The position numbers and the translations under genes were made by a program. 6,294 nucleotides of DNA from assembly GCA_947624695.1 (NCBI GenBank), contig CANQLN010000064.1, positions 1 to 6,294 of the forward strand, in the 5' to 3' direction. The DNA comes from an uncultured Bacilli bacterium (GTDB lineage Bacteria; Bacillota_I; Bacilli_A; RF39; UBA660). Every line of letters begins with the position of its first letter. The first letter of the stretch is position 1. Positions 1 to 4,951 of the stretch are shown one piece after another. Below the pieces are notes generated by a model. That model made no database searches. It was not told where the DNA came from and saw only the letters and a program-made list of their open reading frames with translations.

Positions 1-35
1 TAAAGTTTACCTTTATTGGCTATTGACTTTTTTAA

Positions 36-58
36 TTCGAATATCTATTTCGAATATC
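36..58. repeat. Two 10-bp direct repeats (TTCGAATATC)
   Basis: TTCGAATATC occurs at 36-45 and again at 49-58, a 13-bp period. Each copy contains the palindrome TTCGAA, so the two can also pair as a stem with a short loop. No T-run follows on the minus strand, so this is not a convincing terminator for the gene ending at 75. The remaining bases of 1-74 show no gene or clear promoter. The repeats could be an operator for something beyond the left edge, but that is a guess. Confidence 0.4.
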
Positions 59-74
59 CTTTCCAAAATTCACC

Positions 75-797
75 TTAAACTTCCTTTAATTCTATAACAT
101 CTCCATCTTGAGGAACTATTATATTAGAATATTTTTTCCTTTTCAAAATATTTCTCGTTTCATTATCTAAGTGACTTAAGATAAAAATACAATGAGGATA
201 TTTTCTACTTAAATATTCTATATTGTTAATACCCATATGTTTGGAATTTCCTTCAATAAGCATACAATCGCAAAATAAATAGGTACATATTCCTGCCATA
301 TATTCGACATTCTCGCAAAGAGAAGTATCACCCGTAAAACCAACTTTAAAATTTTTCCCTTCAAAGACATAGCCAAATGCCGGTTTCATTTTTCCATGAA
401 GAACTAAATATTTTTTAACTAAATAATCATTTATATTAAATGATTCAGCATATATATAATTTAATTTTATTTCTTTAAAAACCCGTTTTGTTGAATTTGG
501 GAAAGCTAATTTTAATAATTTTTGACACTTTCCTTTTCCATCTTTACTACAATAAATATTTATATCTTTTAAAGGAGCCTTAGATTTTAATAAAAAGAAA
601 AAAGGAATATCAAAATAATGATCACCATGAAAATGGGTTATTAAAACATGTTTAATACCTCGGGGATTTATTTTAAATTTAAATAAATTTTTACACATAC
701 CATTAGGTATATCTACTAAAATATCTTCATCAATTAAATAAGAAGCGCTATTATATTCGGTCCACATACTTCCACTGCCAATAATTTTAATTTTCAT
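75..797 (-). CDS. MBL-fold metallohydrolase, RNase Z-like
   Basis: A 240-residue cytoplasmic metallo-beta-lactamase-fold hydrolase. The signature THFHGDH (54-60) gives ligands H55, H57, D59 and H60. H134 (in LHGKMKPAFGY), D157 (in FTGDT) and H209 (in LSHLD) complete a two-metal site in the RNase Z/ElaC pattern, and H187 matches another conserved histidine of that group. It is shorter than typical RNase Z (about 300 residues). Only 23 residues separate H134 from D157, where tRNA-processing RNase Z has roughly 70 including the exosite arm, so that arm is missing. The start is ATG with GAAAGGAC upstream. It lies 34 bp after the C39-like gene, probably in one transcript. Substrate is unknown; tRNA 3' processing is possible but not shown. 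Confidence 0.85.
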   Translation of the reverse strand: MKIKIIGSGSMWTEYNSASYLIDEDILVDIPNGMCKNLFKFKINPRGIKHVLITHFHGDHYFDIPFFFLLKSKAPLKDINIYCSKDGKGKCQKLLKLAFPNSTKRVFKEIKLNYIYAESFNINDYLVKKYLVLHGKMKPAFGYVFEGKNFKVGFTGDTSLCENVEYMAGICTYLFCDCMLIEGNSKHMGINNIEYLSRKYPHCIFILSHLDNETRNILKRKKYSNIIVPQDGDVIELKEV

Positions 798-831
798 TTT
801 ATTTGTCCTTTCTCAAAATTTTAATACCCTT

Positions 832-1413
832 TTAATAATTAATTCTGTTTATTAAAACACATTCTCTTTTTTCAACATTACCTAAAGCAAAGTCTTTTTG
901 ACTTTCAGAAAATAGTCTTGATAGCCTTACTTTCCGATTGTGGGAAAAAGGTTTATTTAAAATAATTTTAACATCTTTATCTTTAATATATTCTTCCTTT
1001 TCTAAATAATAAGGATCAAATATATAAGCATAATTACCTTTAATTTTGGTAATAATTACATAATGCTCTGTTAGCTGCCAACATCTAATAAATACACAAC
1101 CATGATTATTCAAACAATTAATAAGACTTTCTAATGTTACTTTATTTCCTTCTAATCTTTCACATTTAAGATTAAAATTATTAACATTTGCATATTTAGT
1201 AATCCAATGGGTCAGTTTATTTATAGCCTCTCTACTTGTTCCACCTGCTCCTAAATTACCATTTTCATCATAACAATCTAAAGTATATTTATAAATAGCT
1301 TTTACTAACATAGCGGGTATTTCTTCTCTTTCAAATAAATAACTCAACGCATTTAAAAGGGAAAATGTTCCACAGTCAAATTCCGTTACTTGAAATCTTA
1401 AAGGTACTTTCAC
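832..1413 (-). CDS. Stand-alone C39-like cysteine peptidase
   Basis: A 193-residue protein with the layout of the peptidase C39 (papain-like) fold. Numbered from the chosen start, Q8 and C14 lie in QVTEFDCGTFSLLNAL (oxyanion Gln and nucleophile Cys), H117 in EHYVIITKI and D133 in IFDPYY. There is no signal peptide, membrane segment or ABC-transporter domain, so it should be soluble and cytoplasmic, unlike the classic C39 domains fused to bacteriocin exporters. Start choice: GTG at 1413, with AGGTG 6 nt upstream; an in-frame GTG at 1422 is inside that ribosome-binding site and is less likely. It is the first gene of a unit with the MBL protein downstream. Substrate is unknown; a papain-like hydrolase or transferase acting on peptides is the family-based expectation. 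Confidence 0.7.
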   Translation of the reverse strand: MKVPLRFQVTEFDCGTFSLLNALSYLFEREEIPAMLVKAIYKYTLDCYDENGNLGAGGTSREAINKLTHWITKYANVNNFNLKCERLEGNKVTLESLINCLNNHGCVFIRCWQLTEHYVIITKIKGNYAYIFDPYYLEKEEYIKDKDVKIILNKPFSHNRKVRLSRLFSESQKDFALGNVEKRECVLINRINY

Positions 1414-1481
1414 CTTAATCACCTACTTTAAATTTCTATTTCTCTTTCAAGTTTAATATATTATTAAGTCTCAAGGCAATA

Positions 1482-1512
1482 ATTATCATTTTAAAAGGCA
1501 AATCTTTGACAA
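1482..1512 (-). promoter_or_regulatory. Candidate promoter for the C39-like/MBL unit
   Basis: On the minus strand TTGTCA (1512-1507, 5 of 6 to TTGACA) and GATAAT (1487-1482, 5 of 6 to TATAAT) are separated by 19 bp, longer than the preferred 17. The -35 lies at the T-tract of the hpf terminator, so one site would end hpf and start the next unit. It is the best match in this gap but remains tentative. Confidence 0.35.
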
Positions 1513-1538
1513 AAGAAAAAAGCTAAATTAATAGCTTT
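1511..1538 (-). terminator. hpf intrinsic terminator overlapping its stop codon
   Basis: On the minus strand a 7-bp stem (AAAGCTA paired with TAGCTTT, plus-strand arms 1532-1538 and 1519-1525) closes a 6-nt loop and is followed by TTTCTTTT. The last two bases of the hpf TAA stop codon (1537-1539) form the base of the stem. Confidence 0.7.
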
Positions 1539-2064
1539 ATTTCACATTAATTATTCCGTATTTATTATCTTTTCTTTTATAAATTACTGATACACATTCT
1601 TCATCAGTATTTTTAAAGACAAAGAAATCATGGTTTAATAAATTCATTTGTAGTATAGCTTCTTCTTCACCCATAGGTTTGGTATCTATATCTTTTCTTT
1701 TAATAATATCTAATTCTTCTTCTTCCTCTTCTTCAAAATCAAAATTCATTTCAATAACATCAGTTTTATCATATCTTTTTTTAAGTCTTGTTTTATTTTT
1801 TCTAATTTGACCTTCTAATTTATCTACAACTAAATCAATCGCTGCATATAAATCTTTATCAGAAACCTCCGCTCTTAAAATAAATTTATTTAAAGGAATA
1901 GTTACTTCTATAGTTTGTAGATTATTTTTACTTCTTATAACAACTTTACAATCTAAATTACTAGCATCTTCATAATATTTATTTAATCTATCTAATTTTT
2001 CTTCAATATAATCTTTGATAGACTTTGTAACCGCTAGTTTGTCCCCTCTAATAGTATATTTCAC
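1537..2064 (-). CDS. hpf: Long-form ribosome hibernation promoting factor
   Basis: A 175-residue HPF of the long, dimerising type. The N-terminal domain (about 1-100) binds the small subunit near the decoding site and matches the Bacillus family closely: MKYTIRGDKLAVT at the start, VTIP, then LRAEVSDKDLYAAIDL and KLEGQIRKNKTR. A linker with seven glutamates in a row (111-117) leads to the C-terminal domain (about 118-175, KPMGEEEAILQMNLLNHDFFVF through YGIINVK) that pairs two ribosomes into inactive 100S dimers. Start choice: GTG at 2064. An in-frame GTG at 2073 falls inside the Shine-Dalgarno AGGAGAGTGAT, and family alignment begins at the downstream start. It has its own promoter and terminator, so it is probably a single-gene transcript induced on slow growth or stress. 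Confidence 0.96.
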   Translation of the reverse strand: MKYTIRGDKLAVTKSIKDYIEEKLDRLNKYYEDASNLDCKVVIRSKNNLQTIEVTIPLNKFILRAEVSDKDLYAAIDLVVDKLEGQIRKNKTRLKKRYDKTDVIEMNFDFEEEEEEELDIIKRKDIDTKPMGEEEAILQMNLLNHDFFVFKNTDEECVSVIYKRKDNKYGIINVK

Positions 2065-2085
2065 AATTATCACTCTCCTAGTTAA

Positions 2086-2114
2086 AGTATAACATAAAGA
2101 ATTAAATAAGTAAA
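2086..2114 (-). promoter_or_regulatory. hpf promoter with extended -10
   Basis: On the minus strand TTTACT (2114-2109) is followed after 17 bp by TATACT (2091-2086), which is preceded by TG and one base, an extended -10. Transcription would start around 2079, giving a very short leader before the AGGAG ribosome-binding site. This separates hpf from the csp unit. Confidence 0.6.
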
Positions 2115-2134
2115 ACTTGATAACTAAATTTTTA

Positions 2135-2145
2135 AAAAGAGGTGG
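2135..2145 (-). promoter_or_regulatory. Exact complement of the csp ribosome-binding site
   Basis: On the minus strand this reads CCACCTCTTTT, the perfect 11-nt reverse complement of AAAAGAGGTGG at the csp translation start (2392-2382). It begins 2-3 nt after the U-rich tail of the csp terminator, so only transcripts reading through the terminator would contain it. It lies upstream of the hpf promoter and so is absent from the hpf mRNA. A long-range hairpin in read-through RNA would bury the csp Shine-Dalgarno. The sequence match is certain; the regulatory role is inference. Confidence 0.45.
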
Positions 2146-2147
2146 CT

Positions 2148-2180
2148 AAAAGAAAAAAACTATTTACACAATAGTCTTTT
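2148..2180 (-). terminator. csp intrinsic terminator enclosing the stop codon
   Basis: On the minus strand AAAAGACTAT (2180-2171) pairs over 10 positions, one of them G-T, with ATAGTTTTTT (2163-2154). The loop TGTGTAA (2170-2164) ends with the csp stop codon. The U-tract continues as TTTTTTTCTTTT to 2148. Confidence 0.75.
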
Positions 2181-2376
2181 GTTCTTCTACTACATCTATT
2201 GCTTGTAATCCTTTAGATGTTTCAATTAACTTAAAATTAACAAGCGCACCCTCAGTCAAAGTTTTATAACCTTCTTTGATTATTGCTGAATAATGAACAA
2301 AGATATCTTCTAAATTTTCATATTCAATAAATCCGTAACCCTTTTCATTGTTGAACCATTTCACCTTGCCGTACAC
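2164..2376 (-). CDS. csp: Cold-shock protein (CspA/CspB family)
   Basis: A 70-residue single cold-shock domain that binds single-stranded RNA and DNA and acts as an RNA chaperone in the cytoplasm. It opens YGKVKWFNNEKGYGFI: RNP1 is KGYGFI (12-17) and RNP2 is IFVHY (25-29), with W7, F8 and F16 as nucleic-acid stacking residues. Start choice: GTG at 2376, 5 nt after the GAGGTGG ribosome-binding site, which gives the family's usual first residues and length. An in-frame GTG at 2385 lies inside that site and would add three residues. The gene is flanked by a 151-bp upstream region with promoter signals and a hairpin, and by a terminator that encloses the stop codon. Family members often control their own expression through leader RNA structure. 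Confidence 0.97.
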   Translation of the reverse strand: MYGKVKWFNNEKGYGFIEYENLEDIFVHYSAIIKEGYKTLTEGALVNFKLIETSKGLQAIDVVEEQKTIV

Positions 2377-2399
2377 ACTATCCACCTCTTTTCTTCACG

Positions 2400-2428
2400 A
2401 TTATATTATTCCATAAGGATAATGGAAT
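2400..2428 (-). promoter_or_regulatory. Proximal csp -10 and adjoining perfect hairpin
   Basis: TATAAT (2405-2400, minus strand) is a perfect -10 without a good -35. Immediately upstream is a perfect 7-bp inverted repeat ATTCCAT/ATGGAAT (2428-2422 and 2414-2408) with a 7-nt loop. It would occupy the -35 and spacer of this promoter. If transcription starts here the palindrome is a DNA operator candidate; if it starts at the distal promoter the palindrome is a hairpin in the leader RNA. Confidence 0.45.
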
Positions 2429-2481
2429 CGCAATAAAAATCGTTAGACAAAATTCGACAAAAATTTCAACGGGACTTTAAA

Positions 2482-2510
2482 ATAATATCAAATATAATTA
2501 CTTCTGAAAA
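2482..2510 (-). promoter_or_regulatory. Candidate distal csp promoter with extended -10
   Basis: On the minus strand TTTTCA (2510-2505) is followed after 17 bp by TATTAT (2487-2482), which is preceded by TGA, an extended -10. It would give a leader of roughly 85-100 nt, in line with the long leaders known for cold-shock genes. The leader contains two TTTTGTC repeats (around 2446-2463) and the 2408-2428 hairpin. Confidence 0.4.
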
Positions 2511-2536
2511 GGGGTAAATTAGGGTTTTTATCTATT

Positions 2537-3127
2537 TTACATAAATTTATCGTTAATTATCTTATTAATAATTAAATTTTCCCCATCTTCATAATAAAAA
2601 TAATTTTGATGATATTCTTTTAACAACTCCATTATTTTAAAATAATTTTTACCATATAAATAAATTCTTTTATTTTTAAATTGTTTTAAAATATCTTTTA
2701 AAAACATCTCTAAAAATTTATTATTATCTAATGTTATTACTTGCATATTTCCTTTATAATCTAAATAATAGATTAAAACATAATCTAAATTAGCATTAAT
2801 TATAAGAGTTTTCTTAGTTAACTTTAAATATTTAATCTCCGGAATAAAATTAATCTTTTGATAATTAAAATTTTCTAAAACATCTTTAATAATTTTTTTA
2901 TCTTCTTTGGTATAGGTTCCATTAGTAATAACACTTATACTACTATTAAAAATATTTTTATTTAATTTATTATCACTAATAATCTTAGTAAATTTTTTGA
3001 TAAATTTATCATGATCAATTATTCTTCCATATTTTAAAGTTTGTTTATAAGGCTTATGAACAATTAATAATTTATTTTTTGAATGATAAAAATTAATGAA
3101 ATCATCTAAATATAAGATATTTTCCAT
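2537..3127 (-). CDS. Degenerate MreB/Mbl-like actin-fold protein
   Basis: A 196-residue soluble protein, rich in Lys, Ile, Asn and Tyr, with no obvious family motif at first sight. Its segments follow the order of MreB: YGRIIDHDKFIKKFTKII (33-50) resembles the DGVIADFDVTEAMLRYFI segment; SVITNGTYTKEDKKIIKDVL (65-84) followed by INFIPE (92-97) resembles VICVPSGITEVEKRAV... and YLIEEP; TLIINANLDYVLIYY (107-121) stands where MreB has the phosphate loop VVDIGGGTTEVAVIS; RIYLYGKN (154-161) and YYEDGENLIINK (178-189) resemble VLTGGG and VAEDPLTCVALG. The glycine phosphate-binding residues are gone, and about 100 residues corresponding to subdomain IIB are missing (MreB is about 340). It follows spoIIQ, where spoIIID-mbl lies in many spore formers. 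ATG start, with AAGGAG 5 nt upstream. The comparison is by eye from memory; nucleotide-free scaffold or decaying gene are both possible. Confidence 0.55.
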   Translation of the reverse strand: MENILYLDDFINFYHSKNKLLIVHKPYKQTLKYGRIIDHDKFIKKFTKIISDNKLNKNIFNSSISVITNGTYTKEDKKIIKDVLENFNYQKINFIPEIKYLKLTKKTLIINANLDYVLIYYLDYKGNMQVITLDNNKFLEMFLKDILKQFKNKRIYLYGKNYFKIMELLKEYHQNYFYYEDGENLIINKIINDKFM

Positions 3128-3141
3128 AATGACTCCTTGCG

Positions 3142-3169
3142 AAAAAAATAACTCCTTTTAAAGGAATTA
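3142..3169 (-). terminator. spoIIQ terminator/attenuator hairpin before the MreB-like gene
   Basis: On the minus strand the stem starts at the spoIIQ TAA stop codon (3169-3167): TAATTCCT pairs with AGGAGTTA (one G-T pair), followed by seven Ts (3148-3142). The RBS of the next gene begins only 4 nt later, leaving no room for a promoter in the gap, so the downstream gene probably depends on read-through or on a promoter inside spoIIQ. Confidence 0.65.
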
Positions 3170-3805
3170 ATTTTCATCATAATCGGTAATTTTAGTACCA
3201 ATAACACTTTCTGGGTTTTTAAGTTCATTATTAAGATATACTTCTAACATAAAGGTTTTCTTATCATTCATAATTTCATTATTTTTAGCCGTTCCTAAAA
3301 TAGTTTCACTGGTAACTTCATCATCTTTCTTAACTTGAATATTATCAAGACCATAGTAATATGTTCTTAATTTATTATTATGTTCAATGACTAGGCATTT
3401 ACCAAAAAATTCATCATCAGTAATATCAGTTACTTTCCCATTAAAGACCGCTCTTACATCAAAAGCATTATCACTTGCATAAATAATACCTGTATTTGGT
3501 AAGTAGGTATTTTCATAATAAATTAAACTACTTTGTTGTAAGGCCTCATCGGCATCTTTACTATAAAAATGCACCCCAATATCAGCTTTTCCTTCTTCAA
3601 TAGGACTTGCTATTTCACTAGATACAACGGTATCTTCAATAATTACTGATTGAACATCTTCTTTTAAAGCGCCAACCCCATAATCATAATCTTTATTTGT
3701 TAAAGCAATATCTCTTCCTAAAAGAACAACTCCAACAAAAATACTAATTGTAATTAATAAATATAAAGTTGGTAAGACAAACCCTTTTAATTTTCTTCTT
3801 TTCAT
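3167..3805 (-). CDS. spoIIQ: SpoIIQ-like membrane protein with inactive LytM/M23 domain
   Basis: A 212-residue protein: a short basic cytoplasmic end, one membrane segment (about 10-30), a linker, then an extracytoplasmic LytM/peptidase M23 fold (about 98-205). It follows Bacillus SpoIIQ closely: YYENTYLPNTGIIYAS for YNNTYSLSKGIDLAE, then FDVRAVFNGKVTDI, CLVIEHNNKLRTYYYGL and QVKKDDEVTSETILGTA. SpoIIQ sits in the forespore membrane and binds SpoIIIAH to bridge the two cells during engulfment. The metal-binding residues of active M23 enzymes are absent: no HxxxD in the first motif, and TFMLEVYL (184-191) replaces HxH, so it should be a structural protein. ATG start, preceded by AGGATGGTGA. It lies 48 bp after spoIID and ends in a terminator-like hairpin. 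Confidence 0.88.
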   Translation of the reverse strand: MKRRKLKGFVLPTLYLLITISIFVGVVLLGRDIALTNKDYDYGVGALKEDVQSVIIEDTVVSSEIASPIEEGKADIGVHFYSKDADEALQQSSLIYYENTYLPNTGIIYASDNAFDVRAVFNGKVTDITDDEFFGKCLVIEHNNKLRTYYYGLDNIQVKKDDEVTSETILGTAKNNEIMNDKKTFMLEVYLNNELKNPESVIGTKITDYDEN

Positions 3806-3853
3806 TATTCACCATCCTACTTAAAGTATTGACGGTTTTAATTTTTTTTATAC

Positions 3854-4756
3854 TTAAATAGATGTAATTTCGATATCTTTATAAAAATATTTTAAAATAC
3901 TTTCATAATTAGAACCATTCTTAGCCATTCCATTAGCCCCATATTGGCTCATTCCCACTCCATGACCATAGCCTCTTGTAGTAATATAAATATCACCATC
4001 TATTTTAATATCAAAGTCGGTAGATCTTAAACCAAGTTTAGTCCGGAAAGTTGTTCCTTTAAAAGTTTGACCATTAACACTTAAAGAATTAACCCTGTTA
4101 GTAGTGCTTCTTACAATGTTCGTAAATTCTACTCTTTCACAATTTAAATTTAATTTAGTACATATTTCTTGAGGTGTAAATTTAGTTGTTACTGAAAAAT
4201 TTTTTAAGGTATCATTATCATAAATAGATTCGACACTTTGTAAATAATTTCGATCCTCACTAAAAACTAAACTAGCCTCTTCGGTATAACCATTACTCAT
4301 GGCAAAATAATAAGCTTCGATTATTTCGCCTTCATAAGTCATAACTAAACCTTTAGTATTTTCAACAGCCATTTTTATTTTGGCATAATATTTATCATAA
4401 TCGCTTCCCCATTTCTCTTGCATCTCTTCTTCTGTGATAAAACTTTGATTAGAAACATCTGTTACCACATCATAATCTTTATCTTTACTAGCCATTTTAT
4501 ATAAAGCATAAGTCCGGGACGCAATCGCTTGAGCTTTTAAAGCCTCTACTTCAAAAGAAGCCGGCATTTCGGCGGCGACAACTCCGATGATATAATCTTC
4601 TAAAGGCATTTCATTAATCATTTCATTTTTTGTGTTTTTAACAACAATCTTTTTATTTGGCTCACTATTAAAAAAAGTAGTTTGATAACTACTACTTACA
4701 ACAACTAAAATACTACTCATAATTATAATAACGCCGATAAGTATTTTATTAGTCAT
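3854..4756 (-). CDS. spoIID: SpoIID lytic transglycosylase
   Basis: A 300-residue protein with an N-terminal membrane anchor (about 5-22) and an extracytoplasmic SpoIID domain. Conserved blocks: MPLEDYIIGVVAAEMPASFEVEALKAQA split around the catalytic E63, ASRTYALYKM (79-88), WGSDYDKYY (116-124), the Bacillus-type SNGYTE (154-159), FRTKLGLRS (237-245) and YGHGVGMSQYGANGMA (263-278). SpoIID cleaves denuded glycan strands with SpoIIP and SpoIIM during engulfment, so it acts at the septal wall. Length is close to B. subtilis SpoIID. ATG start; its AAGGAG ribosome-binding site overlaps the TAA stop of the upstream DUF1146 gene, which suggests translational coupling. spoIIQ follows 48 bp later. Relatives of SpoIID also occur in non-sporulating Bacilli, so sporulation cannot be assumed from this gene alone. 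Confidence 0.97.
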   Translation of the reverse strand: MTNKILIGVIIIMSSILVVVSSSYQTTFFNSEPNKKIVVKNTKNEMINEMPLEDYIIGVVAAEMPASFEVEALKAQAIASRTYALYKMASKDKDYDVVTDVSNQSFITEEEMQEKWGSDYDKYYAKIKMAVENTKGLVMTYEGEIIEAYYFAMSNGYTEEASLVFSEDRNYLQSVESIYDNDTLKNFSVTTKFTPQEICTKLNLNCERVEFTNIVRSTTNRVNSLSVNGQTFKGTTFRTKLGLRSTDFDIKIDGDIYITTRGYGHGVGMSQYGANGMAKNGSNYESILKYFYKDIEITSI

Positions 4757-4765
4757 TTTTTCTCC

Positions 4766-4951
4766 TTATAAATTTAAAAAGTCTAAAACAAAGTTGGAAA
4801 GCAAATAAGAAAAAGCACAACTCAAAGCCATAATTAACATTTTAGCTTCAATAACTTTATTCTTCCGCATAAATTTTTCAAAGTTTATTCCTGATAGCAT
4901 GAAAATACTTAGAAAGAAAAATAGAGCATAGACATAAATTCTATAGTTCAT
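4766..4951 (-). CDS. DUF1146 (YwzB-type) small membrane protein
   Basis: A 61-residue protein with two membrane segments (about 4-22 and 36-55) joined by a basic loop FEKFMRKNKVIEAK. The loop, with GINFEKF before it and SYLLSNFVLDFL after it, is the signature of the DUF1146/YwzB family, whose function is unknown. In B. subtilis ywzB lies between the ATP synthase genes and murAA-spoIID, and the neighbourhood here agrees. Start choice: ATG at 4951, with GGGGA 5 nt upstream; in-frame ATGs at 4963 and 4969 are deeper inside rpiB and lack a ribosome-binding site. With this start it overlaps rpiB by 11 bp, and its stop codon overlaps the spoIID ribosome-binding site, so all three are likely translated from one mRNA. 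Confidence 0.85.
   Translation of the reverse strand: MNYRIYVYALFFFLSIFMLSGINFEKFMRKNKVIEAKMLIMALSCAFSYLLSNFVLDFLNL

Noticed and set aside
23..51. Plus-strand promoter starting TTGACT at 23-28
   Set aside because: No acceptable -10 at 16-18 bp, and it would only read antisense into the MBL gene.
2142..2174. Ten-codon plus-strand frame starting GTG near AAAGAGGTGG
   Set aside because: Too short, the GTG is inside the would-be RBS, and the sequence is better explained as the complement of the csp RBS and its terminator.
2473..2503. AT-only inverted repeat as a terminator for the MreB-like gene
   Set aside because: The stem has only A-T pairs and a mismatch and no clean U-tract; the same bases make a better extended -10 promoter.
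3817..3856. AAGTAT...ATACTT as a spoIID terminator
   Set aside because: Only 6 bp with a 20-nt loop and no T-run on the minus strand, so it should not stop transcription before spoIIQ.
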